Shown: positions 43,872 to 54,244, counted from the stretch's first letter. The stretch is DNA of 64,000 nt from NIOZ-UU13 sp964444135 (GCA_964444135.1 CAYUFX010000011.1:7918-71917), one strand, 5' to 3'. Notes: generated by a model not told the origin, from the sequence alone. Numbers and translations are program-made.

Positions 43872-46373
43872 CTACTTTGATTTTGCAACGGCAGGTTCAC
43901 TTTCCTTTGGCTCGGTTACTTCAAAACCCTCAAATTTCAAATGCTCTTCGTCCTGCACATCAATCTTAATAAGGTTTTTGCCTTTGAATTTGCCCGATAA
44001 CACAAATTCCGAGAGAGGGTCTTCTATATAGTGTTCAATGGCTCTTCGTAGCGGTCTTGCACCGAATTCGGGGTTATAACCTTTATCGATGAGGAATTCT
44101 TTTGCCTGGTCGCTAAGTTCCAGTTTAAAGCCGTGGTCGGTCAGTCGCTTGAACACCTTCGCAAGCTCGTAACCGACAATCGTTTGCAAGTCTTCTCTTG
44201 TTAACGCCTTAAAGACTATCGTATCATCAACCCGGTTCAAGAACTCCGGCCTGAAGTGATGTTCAACCTCTTTCTGAAGGGTATCTTTCATCTTCTCATA
44301 ATTCGCCTCAGGGCTCTTTTTGCTGAAACCAAAGCCTGATTGATTTTTAATCAGCTCGGCACCAATGTTGCTCGTCATAATCATAATAACGTTCTTAAAA
44401 TCAACGCTTCGTCCAAAGCTGTCGGTCAGCCTGCCCTCGTCCATAATTTGAAGAAGTATATTGTAAACATCCGGATGGGCCTTTTCTATTTCGTCCAGCA
44501 GCAGAACAGAGTAGGGCCGGCGCCTGACCCTTTCGGTCAATTGTCCACCTTCTTCGTAGCCCACATATCCGGGAGGTGCACCCACCAATCGGCTCACATT
44601 GTGCTTCTCCATAAATTCGCTCATATCCAGGCAGATAAGGGAATTCTTATCGCTGAACAGAAACTCCGCCAGGGCTCGTGCAAGCAGTGTCTTTCCTACA
44701 CCGCTTGGACCCAGTAATATAAAGCAGCCCATCGGACGATTCGGGTCCTTCAGGCCGCTTCTGCTGCGTCTTACCGCTTTAGCCACAGCGTTGATTGCCT
44801 CATCCTGCGAAACCACCGTCTTATGCAGCTCAACTTCAAGTTCCAGAAGTCTCTGGGTTTCCTTCTTCTCCAGTTTCGTCAACGGCACACCGGTCATATT
44901 ACTGACGACCTCCGCAATAGTCTCTGCATCTACGACGCCGGTCGTTTCTTTATTCTCCTCGTACCATTTTTTATGCATTTGCGTCTTTTCGTCAAGAAGC
45001 TGCTGGGCTTCGTCTCTCAGTGACGCCGCATGCTCATAGTCAGCGTTTCTGACAGCATCGTCTTTTTCTTCTTGCAGTTTTTCTATTCTTTCCTCTATCT
45101 TCGTCAAATCCAGCGGCGGTGTCATATTCTTGAGTCGAACTCGTGCACCGGCTTCATCGATGACATCGATTGCTTTATCGGGCAGGCACCTGCCGGTGAT
45201 GTATCTGGTCGATAGCTCTACCGCCTGGTAAAGGGCCTCGTCGGTAAAGTGGACCCTGTGGTGTTCCTCATAGCGGTCCTGAAGTCCTCTGAGAATATCC
45301 AGTGTCTCATCTTTTGAAGGCGGCTCGACAATTATCGTCTGAAACCGCCTCTCAAGAGCGCCGTCTTTTTCGATATGCTTTCTGTACTCATCCAGAGTAG
45401 TAGCACCGATACATTGAACTTCTCCCCTGGCAAGGGCCGGCTTAAGCACATTCGATGCATCGATAGCGCCCTCAGCCCCACCGGCTCCCACAAGCGTATG
45501 AAGCTCGTCAATGAACAAAACAACGTTCTTGGCCCTTCTGACCTCGTTAATAACTGCTTTTATTCGCTCTTCGAACTGCCCGCGATATTTCGTCCCGGCC
45601 ACCATCATCGCCAAATCAAGCACCACCATCCGCTTGCCCTTGAGGATTTCCGGCACCTGCTTGTTGATTATCTGCTGGCTCAGGCCCTCGACAATAGCGG
45701 TCTTGCCGACTCCTGCTTCGCCCAAAAGAACCGGATTGTTTTTCGTTCGTCGGCAGAGTATCTGCACTAACCGCTCAATCTCCTTCTTTCTGCCGATCAC
45801 CGGGTCAAGCTCACCGTCGTCTGCCAATTGTGTAAGGTCTCTGCCGAAGCTGTCCAGTGCCGGCGTCTTGCTTTTCGCCTTTCGGCCTACCGTTGGACTC
45901 ATCTTCATCCCGAGGGCGGCAGGACCGTTATCAACTCCCGCTCCTAACAGATTCAGAACCTCCTGACGAACATCCTCAAGCTTCAAGCCAAGATTCATAA
46001 GAACCTGAGCCGCTATACCTTCGCTCTCCCGCAGCAGACCCAACAGGATATGTTCGGTACCCACGTAATTGTGGTTAAGTGAACGCGCCTCTTCGATTGC
46101 GTACTCAATAACCTTCTTGGCCCGCGGTGTCTGCGGCAGCTTGCCCATCGTAACCATATCCGGGCCGCTCTTGACCAGCTTCTCAACCTCGAGCCGAAGC
46201 TTTTTTATATCCACATCAAGGTTCTTCAGAACCGTAGCACCAACTCCGCTGCCTTCCTTAACCAGTCCCAGCAGGATATGTTCGGTCCCTATGTATTCAT
46301 GGTTAAATCGCTGGGCCTCCTGGTTGGCCAACGCCATAACCTTACGTGCACGGTCTGTAAAACGCTCAAACAT
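43872..46373 (-). CDS. clpC: ATP-dependent unfoldase ClpC
   Basis: 833 residues from ATG 46373 with GAGG upstream. Two N-terminal Clp_N repeats (NHEYIGTEHILLGLVKEGSG and NHNYVGTEHILLGLLRESEG), AAA module 1 (Walker A GEAGVGKTAIVEGL; Walker B VVLFIDELHTLVGAG), a UVR-containing middle domain, and AAA module 2 (GPSGVGKTLLARAL) with the ClpB_D2 end. The short middle domain distinguishes ClpC from ClpB. It unfolds substrates for a ClpP protease encoded elsewhere. The C terminus is Glu/Lys-rich. Confidence 0.95.
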   Translation of the reverse strand: MFERFTDRARKVMALANQEAQRFNHEYIGTEHILLGLVKEGSGVGATVLKNLDVDIKKLRLEVEKLVKSGPDMVTMGKLPQTPRAKKVIEYAIEEARSLNHNYVGTEHILLGLLRESEGIAAQVLMNLGLKLEDVRQEVLNLLGAGVDNGPAALGMKMSPTVGRKAKSKTPALDSFGRDLTQLADDGELDPVIGRKKEIERLVQILCRRTKNNPVLLGEAGVGKTAIVEGLSQQIINKQVPEILKGKRMVVLDLAMMVAGTKYRGQFEERIKAVINEVRRAKNVVLFIDELHTLVGAGGAEGAIDASNVLKPALARGEVQCIGATTLDEYRKHIEKDGALERRFQTIIVEPPSKDETLDILRGLQDRYEEHHRVHFTDEALYQAVELSTRYITGRCLPDKAIDVIDEAGARVRLKNMTPPLDLTKIEERIEKLQEEKDDAVRNADYEHAASLRDEAQQLLDEKTQMHKKWYEENKETTGVVDAETIAEVVSNMTGVPLTKLEKKETQRLLELEVELHKTVVSQDEAINAVAKAVRRSRSGLKDPNRPMGCFILLGPSGVGKTLLARALAEFLFSDKNSLICLDMSEFMEKHNVSRLVGAPPGYVGYEEGGQLTERVRRRPYSVLLLDEIEKAHPDVYNILLQIMDEGRLTDSFGRSVDFKNVIMIMTSNIGAELIKNQSGFGFSKKSPEANYEKMKDTLQKEVEHHFRPEFLNRVDDTIVFKALTREDLQTIVGYELAKVFKRLTDHGFKLELSDQAKEFLIDKGYNPEFGARPLRRAIEHYIEDPLSEFVLSGKFKGKNLIKIDVQDEEHLKFEGFEVTEPKESEPAVAKSK

Positions 46374-47047
46374 CTTTTACCTCGAAATCTACTTTCAGAA
46401 TGTACTAAAGCTACAATTTATCACTCGTGCCCCGATGAGTTACGAGTTTCGAGCATCGGTTGTCCGCCGTCTTGTCCGTCATAGTTTTTCGAAGGCGGAA
46501 TTATCAAACTATATTATATCACACTCAGCCAATTCTGTCAAATACGCAAAATCCTACCCTGAATCCCCCTACATGGGGCTGGGAATGCTTATATTTATAT
46601 CCCTCAAATTGGGCTGATGTTCGTTTTCGGACCAACATTTTTCTTCAGTTTCAATTTTATCGACAAAAACGGACACCGACTTTTCAGTTACCTGCCCGGC
46701 TAAGGACTTTTTCTTTCGTCCGGAAGCTCGGATTCTTTGTTTTTTACCGAATAAAGCACTCTGCATTTTTCACTGTTATATGAGACAGTGCGGCAAGGCC
46801 TTGACAGAAACCAACTATGGCGGACATATTCCGATAATATACGATAATAGGGTTTTCGTTTAGCCCTCACCCTTGTAGTGAGGGTTAATACCGTTTAACC
46901 GTCGTCGGCACAGCGACGGCCCAATATCTGTCCCCGTATTTCTTTGCTTGTGTCTGCGATGCCTGTCCTCGACTCCGATCGGGGAATGGGTAGTGGGATT
47001 CGCTCCGGGTGAAATCCGCTAAGGGCGGCTACCTAAATCCAGGCTTA
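46374..47047. other. Long intergenic region upstream of clpC
   Basis: Almost 700 bases with no gene I can support. One 65-codon frame on the minus strand (46569-46766) is Lys-rich with no ribosome site. A CCCTCACCCTTGTAGTGAGGG hairpin lies near 46863-46884 and CCGTCG..CGACGG near 46908-46919. The clpC promoter should lie at its left end; no clear CIRCE or CtsR-like operator was seen. Confidence 0.45.
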
Positions 47048-47224
47048 GAGCTTATCCGAATAACCGGGTCGTTATGAGGCCGAGCGAAAAGTCCGAGGCC
47101 AAGGCGGCAGGCCAAAAAGGCTCGCAAGAAGTGGTTTCCTCCACGTTGAGAACGTTTTTGGCCGACAACGCAGGCATCGGGCTTTGCAGCCGGCCGCAAT
47201 AGAGCGGGTTATTCGGATAGGTTC
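47048..47224. mobile_element. 177-bp MITE, copy 1 (IS5-like ends)
   Basis: The ends GAGCTTATCCGAATAACC and GGTTATTCGGATAGGTTC are near-perfect inverted repeats, flanked by TTA on both sides (47045-47047 and 47225-47227), which fits a 3-bp TNA-type target duplication known for some IS5-group elements. A near-identical copy is at 54059-54234. No transposase frame. The right TTA is the TAA stop (minus strand) of the LamG gene, so the insertion used the stop codon as target. Confidence 0.85.
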
Positions 47225-49384
47225 TTAAGGTGCCGGCTCTGGTTCTGGTGGCCGATACAACCGAATGTCGTCGAAGAACATTGTACCTGAACCGCCTGGT
47301 TGTGGATTTTCCTTGTCGCCAAAGCCAATAGAAAGTTTGCTGACATCGGTCAGAACAACGCCCTGATCTGCGAATGCTTGCAGGTCGATATTCCATTCCG
47401 TCCACGTGTCTATCAATGCAGCATTGGAGTCATCGTGGTACACCGTTGCAGCCGTGCCGCTGCCATCTTCCACAGACACATACATCGGTTCAGCCTCATT
47501 ACTGAGCATCCCGATGTCCTCGTTGACCCACTGGCCCGTACCATCGCTGGTAACGTTGGAGAATTTGGCCTCACACGTTAGAGCAGTGTTATGGCTGGTC
47601 AGCGCTAAGCCTATGTACATAGGTGTATTCATGGAGACCGTCGTCAGATTCAACTGTGTCCACGTGCTGCCGTCCGCTGAGTAATAGGCCCTGACAAGTC
47701 CGCCTACTGTACGCTCTAATTTTACCCACTGAGGAGCGGTAATACCTTCTTCGAAAAACCTGTCTGTAATACCGCCTGTGGTGTTGCGAAACTGGAACCG
47801 GACCCCGTTTTCAGGAGTTATGAACAACGCCACGTTGCGCGACCCCGCCTCAAGCGTATCGCGAATCATCACGCCGGCCTTGGCAAAAGGATCTGTGTTC
47901 TCCAGACTCTCGACTTTTGCAATAATCGCGCTTGCGCCGGTGACCTGTTTGAAGGCGAAGTGGAACTCGTCAGAGTTACCCCAGATGTCCGTGCCCGAGG
48001 CGACCATCGTATATGTTCCGGTCGGGCCTTCAGTAAAGCCGCCGACATACGCCGGATGTCCCCTGAACCACAGCGACAATACTCCAACGCCTTCTCTGGT
48101 CCAATCCTGCGCGGGACTAAACAACCGTTCAGCTTCTGAATAATTTGCTGTACCACTATTGTCATATAAAAACGGCATTGACTGCTTGCCCCCGTGGACG
48201 ATATTTTGCTCGGCAGCAGGAGGAGCGGGATAGCCGACAGTAGAGCCGTTTGCCTCGACCTCCCAACCGTCTAACCACGCTTCATATATAATGTTGGGCG
48301 AGAAATCGGTGTAGTCCTCAAAATCGTCCACGATAAAATGGTCGATTACCGTAAAGCTCCATATATTTCCTTTCCACGGACTATTCGGCTCGGCGTCATT
48401 GAACTCATCAACCCGCCAGTAATAACTCTGGGCGAATTCGAGAAGGCCGGGAGGAGCATAAGTAGTACCCTCTTGGTTTTGGCTGACCAGTACATCCTGC
48501 GGATTAGTTCTGCTGGCTTCGTTGACATCGTCGAAATTGTCACCGAAGTACACATCGTGCGAGACGGCGAAATCTCCCGGTCGCCAGCTAAGGCTCACCC
48601 CCATATCCTGATGCATGGCACCATCTGCCGGAGTGGGTCCCAAGGCATACGGAATTTTTTCACCGCCTTGCATAACAGCCTGAATCTCGGCCTCGGTCAG
48701 GGCATAGTCATAAATGCGGACTTCGTCAAGTGTCCCGTGGAAAGTTCTCTCACTAAGAGTGGGACGGTTACTGTTATATCCGATTTCGACCTGTGCATCC
48801 ACGTCCGGACCAATTGAGAATGGTTTAGGGCCCTCTTCATCGACCCCGTCTAAGTAAATTACGGCATTGCTTCCATCGAACGTAATGGCAAGGTGCACCC
48901 ATTCGTTTTTAGGCATAATAAAGAAGGCAACCGACCCCGCAGGTTCATACGAAACACCCACTCTGTCGGTATAATCGGCATTCGTATGTGCCCCCCATAA
49001 CTCGAACTGGAACATCATGGTATCTGCGCCCCATCCGGCTGACTTGGTGAGAAAATGCTGAAAGGTACCAGTTCCATCCCAGAACGCCCAGAGGGCAACA
49101 GTGAATTGCCCCGTCCCATTTGTAGGGTCGAATATTCCACAGTCAATTCCTATGCAATTGTCCGGGTTGAAAGCAATTGCGCCGCCGAAACCCGGCGGGC
49201 CGATTACCCATTCCGGCGTTCCAAGCAGCGTCCCATCGTGATTATTGCCGGAACTGTCCATGGCGGTGTCACCGGAACCCTCGTTAAACCTCCACCAGCC
49301 GATGAGGTCTGCATTAGCTGCGCTCGTCAGAACCATGCCGAGCACCAGAACAAAAGCAAATAAATAAATCAATTTTTTAGACAT
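47225..49384 (-). CDS. Secreted LamG-domain exoprotein
   Basis: 719 residues from ATG 49384 with AAGGAGG upstream; signal peptide 1-25. A LamG domain (about 26-240, LIGWWRFNEGSGDTAMDSSG to LDEVRIYDYALTEAEI) is followed by an Fn3-like module (LGPTPADGAMHQDMGVSLSW...YYWRVDEFNDAE), two jelly-roll regions, and an end motif FFDDIRLY with a PEPEPAP tail. The layout parallels the 3972-6251 protein but lacks dockerin-like repeats. Likely extracellular carbohydrate binding. The gene stop coincides with the edge of a MITE. Confidence 0.82.
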   Translation of the reverse strand: MSKKLIYLFAFVLVLGMVLTSAANADLIGWWRFNEGSGDTAMDSSGNNHDGTLLGTPEWVIGPPGFGGAIAFNPDNCIGIDCGIFDPTNGTGQFTVALWAFWDGTGTFQHFLTKSAGWGADTMMFQFELWGAHTNADYTDRVGVSYEPAGSVAFFIMPKNEWVHLAITFDGSNAVIYLDGVDEEGPKPFSIGPDVDAQVEIGYNSNRPTLSERTFHGTLDEVRIYDYALTEAEIQAVMQGGEKIPYALGPTPADGAMHQDMGVSLSWRPGDFAVSHDVYFGDNFDDVNEASRTNPQDVLVSQNQEGTTYAPPGLLEFAQSYYWRVDEFNDAEPNSPWKGNIWSFTVIDHFIVDDFEDYTDFSPNIIYEAWLDGWEVEANGSTVGYPAPPAAEQNIVHGGKQSMPFLYDNSGTANYSEAERLFSPAQDWTREGVGVLSLWFRGHPAYVGGFTEGPTGTYTMVASGTDIWGNSDEFHFAFKQVTGASAIIAKVESLENTDPFAKAGVMIRDTLEAGSRNVALFITPENGVRFQFRNTTGGITDRFFEEGITAPQWVKLERTVGGLVRAYYSADGSTWTQLNLTTVSMNTPMYIGLALTSHNTALTCEAKFSNVTSDGTGQWVNEDIGMLSNEAEPMYVSVEDGSGTAATVYHDDSNAALIDTWTEWNIDLQAFADQGVVLTDVSKLSIGFGDKENPQPGGSGTMFFDDIRLYRPPEPEPAP

Positions 49385-49808
49385 AATAATCCTCCTTCGA
49401 AAAATAAATATAGGTTGTTAATTGAAATGTAGAATATCTTCCTTGCGAAATACGAAGCTCTCGTGAAGAACTTTGTGTCCCGCATAATGCATAATTCCTC
49501 CTCTATTCGGAAAACTACAAGGTTTCCACACCTCAGAGGCCTAGAATCCGCTTGTACAATCTTAGTCAATATTATTTATACTAAATCAACATCTCTGCCG
49601 TCAAGGAAAATCCCTCGAATTACGCATTCCTTTTCAATACCGTCAAATAAAATCGGTTATCGAAAATTCGATATTCCCTCTTTGTCTGTCATCCGCCTTC
49701 TGACCTCTGTGCCTTTGTCCCAATGCTCCTCTGCACAATAATATTGATTAGGTGTGGTGTTGCGCTTATATTGTGGCCAAACATTGACTAAAGGTCTGGA
49801 GTTTCTTA
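49385..49808. other. Divergent intergenic region
   Basis: Separates the leftward LamG gene and the rightward DMT transporter, so it should hold both promoters. I see no gene and no convincing repeat; a GGAG site at 49798-49801 serves the transporter. Confidence 0.45.
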
Positions 49809-50735
49809 GTGAGTGAGCACGGTAATATTCGGAAAGTTGACGTCTCGGCGACTTTTGCGTGCGTTGGGGCGCTGAGCTTCTGGGCATTGGGGCCGATATT
49901 TATAAAATACCTCACGGGCTATCTGGATTCGTGGACACAAAACCTGCTGCGATATTCGGTGGCGTCTCTCGTCTGGCTGCCATTTCTTTTCTTTTCCATC
50001 AAAACAAAACGGCTCGATACAAGCCTCTGGAGAAGGGCTGTTGTGCCGGGTGCGGCAAATGTTGTTATGCAGAGTTTGTTCGCCTGCGCTTATTACTATA
50101 TCGGCCCGGCTTTTATGGCTCTGTTGATGAAATCATCTATTATCGGGATAGCGGGTTTTTCGCTGATATTCTTTCCCGAGGAAAGGACATTAGTAAAAAG
50201 CAAACGCTTCTGGTCAGGCTTGATGCTTTCGGGGGTGGGCGTGGCCGGCGTGTTGTATTATAAGGAAGATTTCGCCGCGACCAGGACCCTGACGGGTATA
50301 ATTATTGCTCTTGTGACGGCTTTTATGTGGGCGGTATATACGATTTCTGCGAAGATTGCTTTTAAGGATATTGACTCCCGGCAATGCTTTTCAGTGATAA
50401 GCATATATACGGTTGCAGGGCTTTGTGTGCTCGCCCTTTTATTCGGTCAGATAGGAGACTCCGTGAAAATGGGCCCCTGGCAGTGGGCGTGCGTTGTGAT
50501 TTCAGGGGCGACGGCCATAGCACTGTCCCATACGCTCTACTATGCTGCGATGAGGCGCATCGGGGCAACTATTCCGGGGCTTGTTATGCTGGCGCAGCCG
50601 TTCATCGTACTTGCGATTTCTTCTGTGGTCTTCAGGGAATCGTTGAACGGCCTTCAATTGCTTTTCGGGGTGGTTCTTTTAACAGGCTCGGGCATTGCTA
50701 TCTGGGCTCAGGAACATCTCAAGCGTGGCTCGTGA
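49809..50735 (+). CDS. DMT-superfamily (EamA) transporter
   Basis: 308 residues from GTG 49809, seven bases after GGAG. Ten hydrophobic segments arranged as two EamA repeats (about 15-140 and 160-300), each with the typical end motifs (GALSFWALGPIFIKYL; TAFMWAVYTISAKIAFK). Members export amino acids, nucleotides or sugars across the cytoplasmic membrane; the substrate is not known. No linked metabolic genes help to decide it. Confidence 0.85.
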   Translation: MSEHGNIRKVDVSATFACVGALSFWALGPIFIKYLTGYLDSWTQNLLRYSVASLVWLPFLFFSIKTKRLDTSLWRRAVVPGAANVVMQSLFACAYYYIGPAFMALLMKSSIIGIAGFSLIFFPEERTLVKSKRFWSGLMLSGVGVAGVLYYKEDFAATRTLTGIIIALVTAFMWAVYTISAKIAFKDIDSRQCFSVISIYTVAGLCVLALLFGQIGDSVKMGPWQWACVVISGATAIALSHTLYYAAMRRIGATIPGLVMLAQPFIVLAISSVVFRESLNGLQLLFGVVLLTGSGIAIWAQEHLKRGS

Positions 50736-50864
50736 AATCCCGAAGCTGCACGATTGACAATGGGCGGCTGTAGGCGTTAAGATATATTAGCTCGTTAAGC
50801 AGCCTACATTCAACAAAGACGTCAATGAAAATTTATAAAAAGATTTATACCTAAGGAGACAAAT

Positions 50865-52751
50865 ATGAACAAAGTCCTGAACGTCATTATTATATTGATT
50901 ACAGTCTTTGGATTTTCTCAGGCTCAGGTTTTAGGCCAAACTCGTGAAAGAGCGGAAGTTCCCGAACAATACAAATGGAAACTGGAAGACCTCTATGCTT
51001 CGGACCAGGCTTGGAATAATGCCAAGCAGGAGCTGGCTGCCCAATTTGGTGAAGTTACAAAGTACCAAGGCAAATTAGCAGGCTCTGCGTCTGAGCTATT
51101 GGCTTGTTTGGAGTTTGACAGCCGAGTATCTAAAGAATTTGGGCGCCTGTATAGCTATGCGCATATGAAATCCGACGAGGATACGCGGAATTCGAAGTAC
51201 CTTGGGATGGAGCAGGAGATGCAGCAGCTTCGTACCGACTATAGCACCAGGGCGGCATTTATTATGCCGGAAATCGCCAGGATGGATAAGGAGACTATCG
51301 ATAAGTTTATTGAACAAGAGCGTGGTTTGAAGATTTATAAGATGGCTTTGTATGACATACAGCGGAAGAAGGCCCATACACTATCAGAAAAGGAGGAGAA
51401 AATATTGGCGGAGGCTGGCTTGTTGGCCGATGGCCCATCCACGATTTATGGGGTTTTCAGTAATGCGGAATTGCCTTATCCTGAGATTACATTAAGTGAC
51501 GGCACTACGGCCAAGCTGACCAAGGCAGGGTATTCCCTATATCGAGCCTCACCCAATCGAGAGGACCGCGAGGCAGTATTTCAGGCGTTCTGGGACACGT
51601 TTACCAAGTTCAAAGGTACTTTCGGTACGCAGCTTTATGCGAATGTAAAGAAGGATATGTTCTATGCTCGCACACGCGGCTATGAATCTTCGCTTCACAG
51701 CGCGTTGGATTCGGATAATATTCCGACAGAAGTATATATGGCTCTTATTGAAAATGTAACCGGCAACCTTGATTCATTCCACCGTTTCCTGGATTTGAAA
51801 AAACGGATGTTAGGCGTAGAGACGTTGAAATATTCGGACGTATATGCACCGGTGGTTAAAGGTATTGATTTGAAATATACTTTCGATGAAGCAAAAGAGC
51901 TTGTGCTTGACGCAGTAAAACCGTTAGGAAGCAGCTACGGTCGTGTAGTTGAAAAGGCCTTTAAGGAGCGATGGATAGATGTTTATCCGACGCCGGGTAA
52001 GCGTGCAGGCGCTTATTCCAACGGCAGCGCTTATGATGTCCATCCTTACATCCTTTTGAATTACAACGACCAGTATGACGATGTGAGCACCTTAGCTCAC
52101 GAGCTGGGTCATACGATGCACAGTTATTATTCCAATAAGAACCAGCCCTATCCGACAGCCGACTATTCGATTTTTGTCGCGGAGGTGGCTTCTACTTTTA
52201 ATGAGGCCCTGCTGATTGACAAAATGCTCAAAGAAATTAAAGATGATGACACCCGATTATCTTTGCTGATGAATTATTTGGAGGGAATCAGAGTAACGGT
52301 TTTCCGGCAGACTCAGTTTGCCGAATTCGAGCTGCGTATTCACGAAAAGGCCGAGCGTGGTGAGCCGTTGACAGGCGATGTCCTGAACGAAATTTATGGT
52401 GAGATACTTAAGAAATATTACGGCCACGACAAGGGTCTCTGCCATATCGATGACCTATATACGGTCGAATGGGCATACGTTCCGCATTTTTATTACAACT
52501 TCTATGTGTATCAGTATTCGACATCCTTTACTGCGTCCACGGCCTTGGCTGAAAAAGTGTTGGGTAAAGAAAAAGGCGCGGTCGGAAAATACATTGAATT
52601 TATATCGTCCGGTGGGTCCGATTATCCAATTGAGCTTTTGAAAAAGGCGGGAGTGGATATGACGGGTGCTGAGCCGTTCAATAAAACAATGGCGGCAATG
52701 AATCGAACTATGGATGAAATCGAAGCGATTTTGGATAAAAAAGGCGGATAA
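50865..52751 (+). CDS. Oligoendopeptidase F-type peptidase (M3B), secreted form
   Basis: 628 residues, AAGGAGA before the ATG. Unlike classical cytoplasmic PepF, it begins with a signal peptide (1-25, ending VLGQT). The zinc site HELGH (His412, Glu413, His416) is followed by EVASTFNEALL with the third ligand Glu. The oligopeptidase F N-terminal helices (YKWKLEDLYASDQAW) and the substrate motif ADYSIFVAEVAST support the family. It breaks down short peptides, here probably in the periplasm, like the S9 peptidase at 41459. Confidence 0.9.
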   Translation: MNKVLNVIIILITVFGFSQAQVLGQTRERAEVPEQYKWKLEDLYASDQAWNNAKQELAAQFGEVTKYQGKLAGSASELLACLEFDSRVSKEFGRLYSYAHMKSDEDTRNSKYLGMEQEMQQLRTDYSTRAAFIMPEIARMDKETIDKFIEQERGLKIYKMALYDIQRKKAHTLSEKEEKILAEAGLLADGPSTIYGVFSNAELPYPEITLSDGTTAKLTKAGYSLYRASPNREDREAVFQAFWDTFTKFKGTFGTQLYANVKKDMFYARTRGYESSLHSALDSDNIPTEVYMALIENVTGNLDSFHRFLDLKKRMLGVETLKYSDVYAPVVKGIDLKYTFDEAKELVLDAVKPLGSSYGRVVEKAFKERWIDVYPTPGKRAGAYSNGSAYDVHPYILLNYNDQYDDVSTLAHELGHTMHSYYSNKNQPYPTADYSIFVAEVASTFNEALLIDKMLKEIKDDDTRLSLLMNYLEGIRVTVFRQTQFAEFELRIHEKAERGEPLTGDVLNEIYGEILKKYYGHDKGLCHIDDLYTVEWAYVPHFYYNFYVYQYSTSFTASTALAEKVLGKEKGAVGKYIEFISSGGSDYPIELLKKAGVDMTGAEPFNKTMAAMNRTMDEIEAILDKKGG

Positions 52752-52787
52752 CATGAAATGTGAATTATGATAGGAAAGGGTAGGTAA

Positions 52788-53153
52788 ATGGAAAAGCATA
52801 TCACTCTTGTGGCAGTGCTCAATATTGGATTTGGTGTCATGGGATTATTATTTGCATGTATGGCTTTTTTAGCTATTGCCGGCGGAGGAATTATTTCAGG
52901 AGACCCGGACGCAATGATAATCACCATGATAGTTGCCTCTGCAATAATTATATTTTTTATTATAATATCCTTACCGGTTCTTATCGGGGGAATTGGTCTT
53001 CTAAAACACAGGGGCTGGGCGAGGATTCTGGTTATGATAATTGCCGTTTTGTATTTGTTCCTGATTCCGATTGGAACCTTAATCGGTGCTTATACACTCT
53101 GGGTTTTGTTGAACGACGAGACGGCAAAGTTATTTGCACAAGGCTCTGGCTGA
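52788..53153 (+). CDS. Small membrane protein
   Basis: 121 residues with three or four hydrophobic segments (about 7-33, 43-66, 78-104) and a glycine-rich first loop. A conserved-looking end, GAYTLWVLLNDETAKLF, resembles small DUF-type membrane proteins in planctomycetes; I cannot name the family. It lies 36 bases after the peptidase gene, with AGGTAA before the ATG, so it may be part of that transcript. Confidence 0.65.
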   Translation: MEKHITLVAVLNIGFGVMGLLFACMAFLAIAGGGIISGDPDAMIITMIVASAIIIFFIIISLPVLIGGIGLLKHRGWARILVMIIAVLYLFLIPIGTLIGAYTLWVLLNDETAKLFAQGSG

Positions 53154-53174
53154 TAGATGACCTGGCCCGAAAAG

Positions 53175-53876
53175 CTATTTCAAAGAGGCGAAAAACCTCT
53201 TGAATCTGGGCTGATATTTGTCGGTAATGTCGAGGGAACCAATTATCACCTTTGCTTTTCCGACTATGAATTTTCTTTTCACGAATCCGAAATATCTTGA
53301 GTCCCTGCTATTGTCCCTGTTATCGCCCATAACAAAGTAGCTGTCCTGAGGTACCGTGACCGGCCCGAAGGTTCGCACTGCCATAATCGAAGGGGTGCTC
53401 ATTACCGCGTGAGTTACTCCGTTCAAATCCTCCATCGCCAGTATATATTTTCTTTTTTGACTGCTGGGCGGATATTTTGTGTATTTCGGGTCGATTTTTG
53501 TATAGCTGACCGGTTCTCCGTTCAAAAGAAGTATATTGTTTCTTAATTCGATTATGTCACCCGGCCGGCCTATTATTCTCTTGACTAATCGAGTTTCATC
53601 GTCGGGAGAAAAGCAAACTACTATGTCGCCTCTTTGGGGGTCCGACCATTTTGCAAGCCGATGCAAAGTAAGAGGAAATCTCAGGTCATAGGCTATTTTA
53701 TCCACATAGAGCAAATCACCTTCAAGTATAGTGGGATTCATCGAGCCGGTCGGCACCCAATTCCAGTCTGCTAAACTTGATTTTACAGGTACTACTACAC
53801 AAACTAAGAAAAGAACGGCCATTCGCCATTCTTTCCAGAGCCTGCGGATATATTTTGTCACTTTTCGTATCTTCAT
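53175..53876 (-). CDS. lepB: Signal peptidase I
   Basis: 233 residues with one N-terminal membrane segment (about 17-36). Catalytic Ser45 (PTGSMNPTI) and Lys99 (RLVKRIIGRPGD) are present, with box E GDNRDNSRDSRYFG near the C terminus. It removes signal peptides from exported proteins at the periplasmic face, such as the LamG proteins and peptidases here. It converges on the small membrane-protein gene (21 bases apart). Confidence 0.93.
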   Translation of the reverse strand: MKIRKVTKYIRRLWKEWRMAVLFLVCVVVPVKSSLADWNWVPTGSMNPTILEGDLLYVDKIAYDLRFPLTLHRLAKWSDPQRGDIVVCFSPDDETRLVKRIIGRPGDIIELRNNILLLNGEPVSYTKIDPKYTKYPPSSQKRKYILAMEDLNGVTHAVMSTPSIMAVRTFGPVTVPQDSYFVMGDNRDNSRDSRYFGFVKRKFIVGKAKVIIGSLDITDKYQPRFKRFFASLK

Positions 53877-54058
53877 TTTTCCTCTATAAATTATTATCGG
53901 TTAGAATAATTTAATTCTATACGTGAAAAATTCGTCAATGTTCTTTATTTGTCCTTTTTGGCACCGATAATAGCTTGTGCCGGTCGGTAATCTGCTCCGG
54001 CCGGTCAGGCTTGTATTGGGCGGGAAAAATTGGGGTGCACGCCCATTCAAAATCATTA

Positions 54059-54234
54059 GAGCTTATCCGAATAACCGGGTCGTTATGAGGCCGAGCGAAA
54101 AGTTCGAGGCCAAGGCGGCAGGCCAAAAATGCTCGGAGGCGTGGTTTGCTCCACGTTGAGAACGTTTTTGGCCGACAACGCAGGCATCGGGCTTTGCAGC
54201 CGGCCGCAATAGAGCGGTTTATTGGGATAGGCTC
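54059..54234. mobile_element. 176-bp MITE, copy 2 (IS5-like ends)
   Basis: A near-identical copy of 47048-47224, in the same orientation, with the same inverted ends (GAGCTTATCCGAATAACC; GGGATAGGCTC) and TTA on both sides (54056-54058 and 54235-54237). It lies immediately upstream of the gyrA promoter. Differences from copy 1 are few and scattered, so both moved recently. The remaining part of 53877-54058 has no gene. Confidence 0.85.
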
Positions 54235-54244
54235 TTAGTATTCC

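Noticed and set aside
43872..46373. ClpB instead of ClpC
   Set aside because: The long coiled middle domain of ClpB is absent; a short UVR-type linker and the Clp_N pair fit ClpC.
46569..46766. 65-codon Lys-rich frame on the minus strand upstream of clpC
   Set aside because: No ribosome site, no recognisable domain, and odd composition; chance is more likely in a 700-base gap.
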